From Hyphomonadaceae bacterium (GTDB lineage: Bacteria; Pseudomonadota; Alphaproteobacteria; Caulobacterales; Hyphomonadaceae), in NCBI GenBank assembly GCA_027485145.1, contig JAIXRO010000179.1, positions 1-50,029 of the forward strand: 50,029 bases of DNA, read 5' to 3'. Both the position numbers and the translations under genes were made by a program. Within the stretch, counting starts at the first letter, position 1; each line of letters starts with the position of its first letter. Below, in pieces: positions 34,538 to 42,825 of this stretch. Below the pieces are notes generated by a model. That model worked only from the letters and a program-made list of their open reading frames with translations, did no database searches and was not told the DNA's origin.

Positions 34538-35515
34538 TCAGGGCAGCAGCAAGGTCGCGCCGGAGGTCATGCCACTGGCGAGCGCCGTGTGCGCCTCGCC
34601 GGCGTCCTTCAGGGCGAAGCGTTGGCCGATATCGGCCGTCAGCACGCCCTTCTCCAGAAGACTGAACAGGCGCCGCGCGCCGCGCGCGAGGGAGTCCGGC
34701 GTGTCGGTGAAGTTGAACAGCGTGGGCCGGGTCATCACGAGTGATCCGCCGGCGGACAGTCTTCCCGGCGGGATCGGGTCTGCGGCGCCGGACGCGTTGC
34801 CATAAGTGATGAACCAGCCGCGCGGCCGCAGGCTCGACAGGGAGGCTTCGGCGGAGATCTTGCCGACGCTGTCATAGACAACGTCCACACCCTTGCCGCC
34901 GGTGAGCGCGCGGACCTGTTTGGCGACATCGTCATAGCCGACGATCACCTCATCGGCGCCGAGCGCCTTCGCTTTCGCGGCCTTTTCGGCGCTGGAGGTG
35001 ACGGCGATCACGCGCGCGCCGATATGTTTCGCCCAGGGCGTCAGCAGCGTGCCGACGCCGCCGACGGGCGCCCAGACGAGGGCGGTCTCGCCCTTCTGCA
35101 GCGGACGGATCTCGTCCAGCAGCATCCAGGCTGTCAGGCCCTTGAGCAGGACGGCGGCGGCCTCCTCGTCGCTGATCCCGGCGGGCAGCGGCACCACGGC
35201 GTTCGCGGCGCCGGTATAGTGCGAGGCATAGGTGCCGCGCCCGATATACGCGACGCGGTCGCCCGGGCCCACGTTCGTCACGCCCTCGCCAACCTCCTCG
35301 ACGATCCCTGCACCTTCCGTACCCGGAACATAGGGCAGCGGCATCGGGTAGAGCCCGGTGCGGAAATAGATGTCGATGAAGTTCACGCCGACGGCCGTCT
35401 GGCGCACCAGCACCTCGCCCGGCCCCGGCGCGCGCGGCGGCGCGGCCTCCAGTGTCAGCACTTCGGGCCCGCCGGTCTGGTGCACCTTGATCGCGTAGGC
35501 ATTGGGGAGGGTCAT
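34538..35515 (-). CDS. Quinone oxidoreductase (zinc-independent MDR family)
   Basis: 325 residues. GroES-like domain with VGVNFIDIYFRTGLYPMPLPYVPGTEGAGIVEEVGEGV, then a Rossmann domain with APVGGVGTLLTPWAKHIGARVIAVTSS. No zinc-ligand cysteines are seen, matching the NADPH:quinone oxidoreductase (QorA) branch rather than alcohol dehydrogenases. AAGGAA precedes the ATG. It likely reduces quinones or alpha,beta-unsaturated carbonyls. Divergent from the VOC gene to the right. Confidence 0.93.
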   Translation of the reverse strand: MTLPNAYAIKVHQTGGPEVLTLEAAPPRAPGPGEVLVRQTAVGVNFIDIYFRTGLYPMPLPYVPGTEGAGIVEEVGEGVTNVGPGDRVAYIGRGTYASHYTGAANAVVPLPAGISDEEAAAVLLKGLTAWMLLDEIRPLQKGETALVWAPVGGVGTLLTPWAKHIGARVIAVTSSAEKAAKAKALGADEVIVGYDDVAKQVRALTGGKGVDVVYDSVGKISAEASLSSLRPRGWFITYGNASGAADPIPPGRLSAGGSLVMTRPTLFNFTDTPDSLARGARRLFSLLEKGVLTADIGQRFALKDAGEAHTALASGMTSGATLLLP

Positions 35516-35644
35516 CGGCGTTTCCTTGATTGGTCCGGGCAGTTGAAGCCTGCCGCCACGCCCGCGTCAAATCGAAGGAAAGAATCCGCTCGACAAGCCC
35601 AGCAAGTTCTGCTTTTGTTCTTTGCAAACAAGAAGGACTCAAAC

Positions 35645-36013
35645 ATGATCGGATACGTCACCCTAGGCGTTCGGGACCTCGCGCGCGCCGCAACATTCTA
35701 TGACGCGATTGCCGCTGAACTCGGCACGCCGCGCATGTTCACGATGGAGAAGTTCATCGCCTGGGGCGCTCCGGGCGGCGCTGCGGGCGTCGCCGTGTGC
35801 TACCCGCATGACGGCAACCCGATGAGCGTCGGCAATGGCATGATGGTGGCGCTGGAAGCGAAGGACAAGGCGCAGGTCGACCGGATCTACCATCTTGCGC
35901 TCAGCCTCGGCGGCACGGACGAAGGCCCGCCGGGTCCGCGAGGCGATACCTTCTATGCGGGCTATTTCCGCGATCCCGATGGCAACAAGCTCAATGCCTA
36001 TGTGATGGGCTGA
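35645..36013 (+). CDS. VOC family protein
   Basis: 122 residues from the ATG at 35645 (AAGGA upstream); the reading frame is open far to the left but that part is antisense to the quinone oxidoreductase gene. Motifs: MIGYVTLGVRDLARAATFYDAI, NPMSVGNGMMVALEAKD, DRIYHLALSLGGTDEGPPGPRG and YAGYFRDPDGNKLNAYVMG. This is a common glyoxalase-like subgroup of unknown substrate. A promoter region of about 130 bases is shared with qor. Confidence 0.9.
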   Translation: MIGYVTLGVRDLARAATFYDAIAAELGTPRMFTMEKFIAWGAPGGAAGVAVCYPHDGNPMSVGNGMMVALEAKDKAQVDRIYHLALSLGGTDEGPPGPRGDTFYAGYFRDPDGNKLNAYVMG

Positions 36014-36035
36014 TTTGGCGCGGCGGCGCGCGAGA

Positions 36036-36296
36036 TCAGTTATGCCCTTCGCGCGGGCGCGGCAGGATAATGCCTTCGTACAAGTACAGGTCCGGCCGCT
36101 CGGCATTGCCGGGACGGATTCGCGAGAGCGCATACCGGGACAGTGAAATCCGGCGCGGCGGCGCGAACGTCGTGCCTGCAACGGCTTGCATCGCTTCTGC
36201 AAAAGGCTCGCCGCCGACTTCCACGAGCCGCGCTACCGCATAGGTGACACCGCCGGTCTCGAGCGGCAGCGGAATCACAACAAGATCGTCGCTCAT
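36036..36296 (-). CDS. Conserved small hypothetical protein
   Basis: 86 residues, ATG at 36296 with GAAGGA upstream: MSDDLVVIPLPLETGG. A mixed beta/alpha sequence with RYALSRIRPGNAERPDLYLYEGIILPRP near the end. No domain recognised. It lies 10 bases after the crotonase stop, so it is likely in the same transcript, and its own stop faces the VOC gene. Confidence 0.65.
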   Translation of the reverse strand: MSDDLVVIPLPLETGGVTYAVARLVEVGGEPFAEAMQAVAGTTFAPPRRISLSRYALSRIRPGNAERPDLYLYEGIILPRPREGHN

Positions 36297-36306
36297 CGCC
36301 GGTCCT

Positions 36307-37095
36307 TCAGGCCCCCACAAACTTCGCGGGCCGTTTCTCGAGGAAGGCCGCGACGCCTTCCTTGTGGTCGGCTGACTTGAAGCAGGCCGCGAGCGCGGTG
36401 ACGTGCGCTTTCATGTGGTCCGGGAGTTCGCGCGCGAGGCCTTCATAGACCAGCGCCTTCATGTGGCGGATCGAGAAGGGCGAGGAGGCGAGGTACCGGC
36501 GCGCCTCGGCGAGCGCGGTCTCCATCAGCGCCTCCGGGGCGACGACTTCGTTGGCGTAGCCGATCTCCTTCGCTTCCGCCGCTTCGAGGAAGCCGCCGGA
36601 GTATAGAAGCCGCAGCGCGCGGGAGTGCCCGATCAGGCGCGGCAGGATCCAGCTGCCGGCGCCGGTATCCGGGACCAGGCCGCGATGCGCAAAGTTCCAG
36701 GCGAAGCGCGCGCGGCTGGTCACGATGCGCACATCGCACTGGCTGGAGAACTCCGCGCCCATGCCGACGGCGTAACCATCGATCGCGCCAATCACCGGCT
36801 TCGGGCAGGCGACCAGCGGCCACCAGACATCGCCCTCATGCGCCTCGCCGCGCACACCGCGCGTCTCGCCGGGGATGGTCGAGAGGTCCGCGAGGTCCGT
36901 GCCCGCGCAGAACGCGCCGCCCGAGCCCGTGACGATCAGCACACGGACCGCGTCGTCTGCGGAGACCTCCCCCACTTTCTCGATGAAGGCGAACAGCATG
37001 GCATAGGTCATCGCATTGCGCTTCTCGGCGCGGTCGATGGTCAGGATGGCGATGCCGTCTTCGGTTTTTTCGAGTTTGATGTGATGGGCCGTCAT
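36307..37095 (-). CDS. Enoyl-CoA hydratase/isomerase family protein
   Basis: 262 residues, GGAGGAG upstream. Crotonase fold: ILTIDRAEKRNAMTYAM, SGGAFCAGTDLADL, and the oxyanion-hole AIDGYAVGMGAEFSSQCDVR. The first catalytic Glu (E144 of rat hydratase) is kept in GAEF, but the second (E164, normally QPE) is Phe in FAWNFAHRG, and an Asp follows in GLVPDTGAG. So simple hydration is less likely, and isomerase or another crotonase reaction should be considered. It lies downstream of the second TerC gene with 59 bases and a hairpin between. Confidence 0.9.
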   Translation of the reverse strand: MTAHHIKLEKTEDGIAILTIDRAEKRNAMTYAMLFAFIEKVGEVSADDAVRVLIVTGSGGAFCAGTDLADLSTIPGETRGVRGEAHEGDVWWPLVACPKPVIGAIDGYAVGMGAEFSSQCDVRIVTSRARFAWNFAHRGLVPDTGAGSWILPRLIGHSRALRLLYSGGFLEAAEAKEIGYANEVVAPEALMETALAEARRYLASSPFSIRHMKALVYEGLARELPDHMKAHVTALAACFKSADHKEGVAAFLEKRPAKFVGA

Positions 37096-37123
37096 GTTTC
37101 TGCTCCTCCCGTCCTTGTTTGCA

Positions 37124-37145
37124 CCCTCTCCGTCGAGGGAGAGGG
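37124..37145. repeat. Hairpin between TerC and crotonase genes
   Basis: CCCTCTCC-GTCGAG-GGAGAGGG, an 8-bp stem with a 6-base loop. No T-run follows in the leftward direction. It resembles dispersed CCCTCTCC-type intergenic repeats like those near 22.7 and 23.1 kb. Confidence 0.5.
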
Positions 37146-37154
37146 GCTCTTGTC

Positions 37155-37934
37155 TCAGTGCACCGACCCTTTGGTCTCCGCCTTCTTCCGTGTCTGGATA
37201 TTCAGCAGTTCCACGCCGAGCGAGAAGGCGATCGCGAAGTAGAGATAGCCGCGCGGAATGTGGAAGCCGAGGCCGTCGGCGACCAGCGCCACGCCGACCA
37301 GCAGGATGAAGGCCAGTGCCAGCATCTTGGTTGTCGGGTGCTCCGCGATGAACTTCGAGAGCGGATCAGCGGCGACCGCCATGACCAGCGTGGACAGCAC
37401 CACGGCCGCCACCATGACGGCGAGGATATCGGTCATGCCGATCGCGGTGATCACCGAGTCCAGCGAGAACACGATGTTAATGACGAACAGCTGGATGATG
37501 ACGCTCGTGAAGGTGGACTTGGCAGAGGACTCTTCGTGATGAGTCCCCTCGACCGAGGCGTGGATCTCCTGCGTGCCCTTCCAGAGCAGGAAGAGGCCGC
37601 CGGCGAACAGGATCAGGTCCTTGATCGTGATGTCCTCGATATGATGCGCGGCCTCCACGTCCCCGCCCGCGAAGAACATCGCGAGGCCATGCGGCAGCGT
37701 GAACAGCGCCTCCTTGTCGAGCCCGATGATGACAAAGATCAGCGACAGCATGATGATGCGCAGGATCATGGCGCCCCAGATGCCGATCCGGCTCGCGCGT
37801 TTCTGCTCCTCGCCCTGCAGCTTGCCGGTGGCGATCGAGATGAACAGCAGGTTGTCGATGCCGAGCACGACCTCGAGGAAAGTCAGCGTCGCGAGCGACC
37901 CCCAGAAGGCGGGAGATGCGAGAAGTTCGGCCAT
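37155..37934 (-). CDS. TerC family membrane protein (short type)
   Basis: 259 residues from the ATG at 37934 (MAELLASPAFWGSLATL). Seven membrane segments with the family's acidic blocks FLEVVLGIDNLLFISIATGK and INIVFSLDSVITAIGMTDILAVM. A short His/Glu-rich loop (EGTHHEESS) lies between the halves. This is the YgdQ/YoaE-like short TerC branch, distinct from the Alx-type at 9.4 kb, probably acting on divalent metal transport. The upstream extension is rejected because it overlaps the divergent hydrolase gene. Confidence 0.93.
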   Translation of the reverse strand: MAELLASPAFWGSLATLTFLEVVLGIDNLLFISIATGKLQGEEQKRASRIGIWGAMILRIIMLSLIFVIIGLDKEALFTLPHGLAMFFAGGDVEAAHHIEDITIKDLILFAGGLFLLWKGTQEIHASVEGTHHEESSAKSTFTSVIIQLFVINIVFSLDSVITAIGMTDILAVMVAAVVLSTLVMAVAADPLSKFIAEHPTTKMLALAFILLVGVALVADGLGFHIPRGYLYFAIAFSLGVELLNIQTRKKAETKGSVH

Positions 37935-38070
37935 GGGAGTCGCCTTTGTATTTCGGGTTGCCGGGGCGAGTGAACCTTGCGCCGAGGGTTTCCGCAAGGC
38001 TTTCCGCACGGGAGCGGCTTGCCGCCATGCCCGCCGTGTCGCAGCTTCCGGCAAACAGGGAGACAGCCGC

Positions 38071-39054
38071 ATGCCCGAATTCCGCACCCTAGACGCCGGC
38101 GCCGCGCAGATCCGCGTGGCCCTCGAAGGCACCGGCCCGCTGGTGCTGATGGTCCACGGCTTTCCGGAGAGCTGGTATTCCTGGCGCCACCAGATCGGCC
38201 CCATCGCCGCCGCCGGCTTCACGGCCGCCGCGATGGATGTGCGCGGTTATGGCGGCTCGTCCCGCCTGCCGGAGGTGGCGGACTACCGGATGGAAGCGCT
38301 GATCGGCGACATCCTCGGCGTTGGCGACACTCTCTCGCCCGGCCAGCCCTTCACCCTGATCGGCCACGACTGGGGCGCGCCGCAAGTCTGGAACACCACC
38401 CTCCTCCATCCGGACCGGATCGCCGCCGTGGCCGCCCTGTCCGTGCCCTTCTTCGGCGCGCCGGAATTTTCCTTCGACGACGTGATCAAACGCGTCTTCG
38501 ATGAGCGCGACCGGTTCTTCTACCAATCCTACTTCCGCGACCCCGGCCGCGCGGAGGCGGCGCTTGAAGCCGACCTCACCGGATTCCTGAAGGGCTTCTA
38601 CTATTCCATCTCCGGGGATGCGCAGGCGGGCGACTGGAAACTCGGCCTGCCCTCGAGCGCGACGCTGATGGACAGCCTGACAGTGCCCGCCGTCATGCCC
38701 GGATGGATGACCGGCGCGGACCTTGCGTTCTACGAATCCGAATTCCGCCGCTCCGGCCTGTTCGGCCCGATCAGCCGGTACCGCAACCACACGCGCGACT
38801 TTGAATTCCTCTCGCCGTTCAGAGGCCGGGTCATCACCCAGTCCGCCTGCTTCATCGCCGGCGACAAGGACCCCGCCTTCAACGGCTTCGGTCTGGTGGA
38901 CGACCCCATCGCCAAGATGCGCCCGGCCGTGCCGAACCTCGAAACGGCCGTGGTGCTGCCCGGCTGCGGCCACTGGACCCAGCAGGAACGACCCGGCGAG
39001 GTCAACGCCGCGCTCATCCCCTGGCTCGAGAGCCTGAAAGGGCGGGTCGTTTGA
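38071..39054 (+). CDS. Alpha/beta hydrolase, epoxide hydrolase type
   Basis: 327 residues, with CAGGGAG upstream of the ATG at 38071. Features: HGFPESWYSWR (29-39, HGxP oxyanion motif), nucleophile Asp100 in IGHDWGAPQVW (Asp rather than Ser marks epoxide hydrolases and dehalogenases), a lid region with FYYSISG, Tyr-rich stretches, and the catalytic His in PGCGHWTQQERP. Soluble epoxide hydrolase-like activity is the most likely; fluoroacetate dehalogenase relatives cannot be excluded. Divergent from the TerC gene. Confidence 0.93.
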   Translation: MPEFRTLDAGAAQIRVALEGTGPLVLMVHGFPESWYSWRHQIGPIAAAGFTAAAMDVRGYGGSSRLPEVADYRMEALIGDILGVGDTLSPGQPFTLIGHDWGAPQVWNTTLLHPDRIAAVAALSVPFFGAPEFSFDDVIKRVFDERDRFFYQSYFRDPGRAEAALEADLTGFLKGFYYSISGDAQAGDWKLGLPSSATLMDSLTVPAVMPGWMTGADLAFYESEFRRSGLFGPISRYRNHTRDFEFLSPFRGRVITQSACFIAGDKDPAFNGFGLVDDPIAKMRPAVPNLETAVVLPGCGHWTQQERPGEVNAALIPWLESLKGRVV

Positions 39055-39125
39055 CCCCATCAATTCCGGCTATCAATTTCCGGCGCGGATGATTAGCTGG
39101 GGACTTTCCGCAGGAGACTTTTATC

Positions 39126-39557
39126 ATGATCCGCACCCTCACCCTCGCCGCCCTTCTCGCGGCCGCCCCGCTGGCGGCGCTGGCTGACGAAGTCTGGTCC
39201 CTGCCGAGCGGCAACCAGATCGTGTATGAGCGCGACGCCGGCGCAACGGCCATCCTCAGCTACAAACCGGAAGTGGGCCTCGAGGCGGGCTATATCTTCG
39301 TGCCGGGCCTGGGCGGGCAATATGAAGACCGCGGCGCGTACCAGGGCTACTGGGTTGAGGCGGCCGACACCGGCCCGGCCTGCGCCGCCAGCCTCGTCGA
39401 TGCCGAAGGCAAGGCCTGGCAACGCTGGGGCATCGCCGAAGTGAAGTTCCAGAATCCGGGCTTCCCGTCCAAGATCACGCTGAAACGCGGCACCTGCTTT
39501 GGCCCCGCCAAACAGAAGATCACCGCCAAGCCGGTTGTCGGCACCGGGATCCAATAG
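39126..39557 (+). CDS. Secreted hypothetical protein
   Basis: 143 residues with AGGAG before the ATG and a signal peptide MIRTLTLAALLAAAPLAALA. The mature ~123 residues look beta-rich, with two cysteines (GPACAASL and RGTCFGP) that could pair, and YIFVPGLGGQYEDRGAYQGYWVEA. Not recognised as a known family. Confidence 0.72.
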   Translation: MIRTLTLAALLAAAPLAALADEVWSLPSGNQIVYERDAGATAILSYKPEVGLEAGYIFVPGLGGQYEDRGAYQGYWVEAADTGPACAASLVDAEGKAWQRWGIAEVKFQNPGFPSKITLKRGTCFGPAKQKITAKPVVGTGIQ

Positions 39558-39597
39558 TCCGTAGGCGGATTAACACACAATACCCGCACTTCAAGTT

Positions 39598-39637
39598 GCG
39601 TCACCCTCGATGGCCAACGGCCATCTGAGGGTGACGC
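39598..39637. repeat. 40-bp palindromic repeat, copy 3 (closed form)
   Basis: GCGTCACCCTCGATGGCC-AAC-GGCCATCTGAGGGTGACGC is palindromic end to end apart from one bulged T. The left 34 bases match copy 1 at 23969; here the right flank closes the outer stem. It sits between convergent genes. Confidence 0.72.
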
Positions 39638-39661
39638 AGCTCAGGATCTGAACTCAAGACC

Positions 39662-40435
39662 CTACCGTGTCTGCCCGCCGTCCACGGCAATGACCGCGCC
39701 GTTGATGAAACTCGCGCGCTCCGACAGCAGGAACGCCGCCGTATCGCCGATCTCCTGCGGCGTGCCGAACCGCTTCATCGGCACTTCCCGCCGGATCCAG
39801 CGCCACCAGTTCTCGGCGCGCGGACCTGTGGACTGCTTCTCCCAATTGTTGCCGGGGAAGATGATGTTGCCGGGTGCGATTGTATTGACACGGACTTTCG
39901 TCTCCGCCGCAAAGCGCGCCACGCTGGTCGAGAGGTGGTTCACCGCCGCTTTGGTTGCGCCATAGTCCAGCGGCGTGCCCAGCGCGCCGAGCCCCGCAAT
40001 CGAGCTGATGAAGAGGAAGCTTCCGCCGCCATTCTTCGCCATGCGCGGTATGGCGCCGCGTGCGAGCCGGAAGGCCGAGTTGAGGTTCTGGTCGAGCCCC
40101 GCCTGCCACTCATCGTCCGACACCTGAAGACCCAGCGGCGAGGGAGACAGCCCGACATTCGCGACCGCGCCGGTGATCGCTCCGAACTCGGCCTCGCATT
40201 TCGCCAATGCCTCCTCGATCGGCGCGGTCTGGGTCAGGTCGCCCGCAAAGCTCCAGACCTTGTCCTTGCCGAAGCGCTTCGCAAACTCCGCCTTGGTCTC
40301 CTCGAGCGCCTCCGCCCCGCGCGCCGTCAGCGCCACTTTCGCGCCCTCGCCCAGCAGGCTCTCGGCGATGCCATGGCCAATGCCCCGGCTCGCGCCCGCA
40401 ATGAAGATCACCTTGTCCTTCAGCCCGAAATCCAT
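39662..40435 (-). CDS. SDR family oxidoreductase
   Basis: 257 residues from the ATG at 40435 (GGAGGAG 8 bases upstream). Classical short-chain dehydrogenase: cofactor motif GASRGIGHGIAE, ALTARG (Arg suggesting NADP(H)), VANVG in place of NNAG, catalytic Ser in FISSIAGLG, and Tyr/Lys in YGATKAAVNHL, with C-terminal INGAVIAVDGGQTR. The substrate is unknown. The gene stands alone, divergent from the phosphodiesterase gene. Confidence 0.93.
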   Translation of the reverse strand: MDFGLKDKVIFIAGASRGIGHGIAESLLGEGAKVALTARGAEALEETKAEFAKRFGKDKVWSFAGDLTQTAPIEEALAKCEAEFGAITGAVANVGLSPSPLGLQVSDDEWQAGLDQNLNSAFRLARGAIPRMAKNGGGSFLFISSIAGLGALGTPLDYGATKAAVNHLSTSVARFAAETKVRVNTIAPGNIIFPGNNWEKQSTGPRAENWWRWIRREVPMKRFGTPQEIGDTAAFLLSERASFINGAVIAVDGGQTR

Positions 40436-40569
40436 GTCCGTCTCCTCCGTTTTTTCCATGCTGGCGCTGCCCGCGCGGAAAGGCCAGACATCACGTTGCG
40501 CGAAGGCGCTCGCAGCGAGACGCAGCCGTCACAAAAGCATGCCATGAGAGGCGTCCTGCCGGAGACCTG

Positions 40570-41556
40570 ATGATGCGCCATGTCCTGATCGCTGCCTGCC
40601 TGGGCCTGCTGGCCGCCTGCGCCACGCCGCTCGCCGTGCCCGCCCCGGAGCCGGCGATCGTGATTGCCCATCGCGGCGCCAGCGGTGAGCGGCCCGAACA
40701 CACGCTGGAGGCTTACCGCCTCGCGATTGCCCAGGGCGCCGACTTCATTGAGCCGGACCTCGTGATGAGCTCGGACGGCGTGCTGATGGCCCGGCATGAT
40801 CCGTGGTTGTCAGACTCGACCGACATCGCCGCACGGCCGGAGTTCGCGGGCCGCCAGCGGACAGTGACCGGGCCGGAAGGCGAAACGCTGACGGACTGGT
40901 GGGCCTTCGATTTCACGGCCGCCGAACTGAAAACGCTGCGCGCAAAGCAGGTCCGCGATGGCCGGTCAAAGGCCTATGACGGACTCTACGAGATCCCCAC
41001 ATTCGCCGAGATCATCGCCCTGGCGAAGCGCGAAGGCGCGGCGCGTGGGCGCGTGGCTGGCCTCTATCCCGAAACGAAATGGCCGGCCGAACACGCGGCG
41101 GCGGGTCTCGACATGGCAGGGGCGCTGGTGGACGCCTTGACCTCGGCCGGTCTCGACGGGCCGGACGCGCCCGTCTTCATACAGAGTTTCGAACCCGAAA
41201 TCCTGAAGACCCTCAGTGAACGGATTGAAACGCCGCTTGTCCAGCTCGTCTATCCGGAGGGCTGGCAACCCGGCGCGCCGGCGAATATCCCTCTGGCCGA
41301 GATTGCAACCTATGCCGAGGGCGCCGGGCCCCACAAATCCTTGCTGATCGACCCCGAGACCGGCGCGCCGACGGGGTATGCCGCAGAGGCCCGGGCGCTC
41401 GGCCTGGCCGTCCACACCTGGACCTTCCGGGACGATGACAAGCCCGCCTGGGCCGCGACGCCCGAGGATGAGATCCGCGCCGCCCTCGCCGCCGGGGCCA
41501 CCGGCATCTTCACGGATTTTCCGGCGACCGGCGTGCGGGCCACCGAAAGACCCTAG
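40570..41556 (+). CDS. Glycerophosphodiester phosphodiesterase, lipoprotein
   Basis: 328 residues, ATG-ATG start with GGAG upstream. The N-terminus MRHVLIAACLGLLAACATP carries a lipobox (LAAC). The GDPD TIM barrel has AHRGASGERPEHTLEAY (catalytic His), FIEPDLVMSSDGVLMARHDP (Glu-x-Asp metal ligands and second His) and YPETKWP. This is the GlpQ-like periplasmic type releasing glycerol-3-phosphate. Its stop shares CTAG with the convergent 2H-phosphoesterase gene. Confidence 0.94.
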   Translation: MMRHVLIAACLGLLAACATPLAVPAPEPAIVIAHRGASGERPEHTLEAYRLAIAQGADFIEPDLVMSSDGVLMARHDPWLSDSTDIAARPEFAGRQRTVTGPEGETLTDWWAFDFTAAELKTLRAKQVRDGRSKAYDGLYEIPTFAEIIALAKREGAARGRVAGLYPETKWPAEHAAAGLDMAGALVDALTSAGLDGPDAPVFIQSFEPEILKTLSERIETPLVQLVYPEGWQPGAPANIPLAEIATYAEGAGPHKSLLIDPETGAPTGYAAEARALGLAVHTWTFRDDDKPAWAATPEDEIRAALAAGATGIFTDFPATGVRATERP

Positions 41557-42080
41557 CTTCGTCCGGCCGCCGGATCGTCGTCCGGAATCTCGAACACCTG
41601 CCGCACGCTCCAGGCCGCGACATCGTCATAAGTCTCGGCACGTGCCGGGACGTTCATGGCCACCAGGCGGTTGAAGCGAACCGGCGCAGCCAACAGATGT
41701 GAGATCTGCCGATCCGGCGCCGTGCCCGCAGGCGGTGGCCCGTAACAGAGGCTGATATGCGGATCAAATGGCCTGCCGGCCGCGAAGCCCGGGAACCCCT
41801 CCATGATCCGCCGCGCCGCGAGCAAGCCTGGCGTGGCCTCAAAGCGCACAAACAGCGACATCGTGAACGTGCCAGCCGTATCGATACCCGAGGGTCTGAG
41901 CTGTAACCCCGCAAGCGCGTTGAGCACGCCGCCCAGGTCATCCGCCGCCTCCGCCAGGGTAGCGAGTGTCAGGTGCGGCGCGAAGACCGGCGCGCCTTGC
42001 GCGGCGGCGAGCTCGCAGATCACCGCCTCAAAGGCCGCGGCATCCTCCGCACACGGCACACACCAGTAACTCACCGCCAT
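41553..42080 (-). CDS. 2'-5' RNA ligase/2H phosphoesterase superfamily protein
   Basis: 175 residues from the ATG at 42080 (MAVSYWCVPCAED). Both catalytic HxT/S motifs are present: PHLTLATL near residue 36 and PHISLCYG near 107, in the usual LigT fold. It resembles the plant/yeast-like cyclic phosphodiesterases more than bacterial ThpR. Likely opens 2',3'-cyclic phosphates; the natural substrate is unknown. Convergent overlap of 4 bases with the GDPD gene. Confidence 0.88.
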   Translation of the reverse strand: MAVSYWCVPCAEDAAAFEAVICELAAAQGAPVFAPHLTLATLAEAADDLGGVLNALAGLQLRPSGIDTAGTFTMSLFVRFEATPGLLAARRIMEGFPGFAAGRPFDPHISLCYGPPPAGTAPDRQISHLLAAPVRFNRLVAMNVPARAETYDDVAAWSVRQVFEIPDDDPAAGRS

Positions 42081-42167
42081 GGACCCGCCGCCTGCTCCGG
42101 AATGCGCTGCATCCTGCATGTGTCGCCCGGCCGGGCTTGACTGGCAAGACGCACCGCGTTCCGGCGG

Positions 42168-42593
42168 CTAGTCCGGCAGGGGCGCAAGGTCCGGCGCCAA
42201 CCACGCGCGCCGTGCCTCGGGCGAGAACAGCCTTGCCTTCGTCCAGTGCGCGAAGATCCAGTCAGACCGCCCGCAGGGCCCCGCCATCATGTCCGCGAGC
42301 ACGGCGGTCAGCGGCGCGCCTTCGGCCGCCGCCAGCGCCCGCGCGGCGACTTTGAGCGAGGCCTGCGTGATCGTCTCGTGATAGCCTTCCGTCTCCGTAT
42401 TCCGTCCGCCTACGGATTCGTTATAGCGCCGGATCAGCCTAGGCATTTCGTCATAGGCTGCCTCGCCGCGTATGCGCAGCAGCCAGAGCGCTGCCGCAAA
42501 ATGCGCCGCGTGCGTCCAGCGGTCCTTGGGCAACCGGCACGCCATCATGTCGCGCGCGAGCGCTTCGATCTCGTCATCCGTCTCAAAACTCAT
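42168..42593 (-). CDS. Conserved hypothetical helical protein
   Basis: 141 residues with AAGGAG 6 bases before the ATG. Conserved-looking blocks: RWTHAAHFAAALWLLR, MPRLIRRYNESVGGRNTETEGYHETITQ, and HWTKARLFSPEARRAWLAPDLAPLP. The spaced His residues (HAAH, YHET) and Glu suggest a metal or catalytic site, and proteins with this pattern occur in other alphaproteobacteria, but no function is known to me. The 230-base leader upstream contains a strong terminator-like hairpin. Confidence 0.75.
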   Translation of the reverse strand: MSFETDDEIEALARDMMACRLPKDRWTHAAHFAAALWLLRIRGEAAYDEMPRLIRRYNESVGGRNTETEGYHETITQASLKVAARALAAAEGAPLTAVLADMMAGPCGRSDWIFAHWTKARLFSPEARRAWLAPDLAPLPD

Positions 42594-42632
42594 GTCAGTC
42601 TCCTTGGTTTTGAGAGACGGGGGCGAAAACAG

Positions 42633-42657
42633 AAACCCCGCCTCTCGGGCGGGGTTT
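42633..42657. terminator. Rho-independent terminator in the leader of the 42593 gene
   Basis: AAACCCCGCC-TCTCG-GGCGGGGTTT, a perfect 10-bp stem. Read leftwards the sequence continues CTGTTTTCGCC, giving a T-rich tail. It lies 40 bases before the downstream start codon, a position fitting attenuation. Confidence 0.75.
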
Positions 42658-42803
42658 GGTGTCTGCTCAGCGCGGGAACCTTGTCAGGTTCGGGGCCAGC
42701 CACACACAAACGCGCGCGCCGCTTTGCGGTGCGTCGATTGGGTCTGCTGGCTGATCTTCCGCGTGAACATGCGCGCTGCATAACGCCGCCGTTCGGCGGC
42801 GTC
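42658..42803 (-). other. Possible small RNA or attenuator leader between two hairpins
   Basis: Read leftwards, the segment runs from hairpin ACGCCGCC/GGCGGCGT (42783-42802), 23 bases after the DUF6614 stop, to the terminator at 42633-42657. It contains a 6-bp hairpin GAACCT/AGGTTC (42680-42695 region) and a 28-codon open frame beginning MFTRKISQQTQS and ending FVCGWPRT just before that hairpin. The layout looks like a leader-peptide attenuator or a free-standing sRNA; neither is proven. Confidence 0.35.
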
Positions 42804-42825
42804 AATTTCCCCCGCGCGGGTCCGG

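Noticed and set aside
35024-35644. Long N-terminal extension of the VOC gene at 35645
   Set aside because: The extension is antisense to the quinone oxidoreductase gene, while an ATG with AAGGA upstream begins exactly at the VOC domain.
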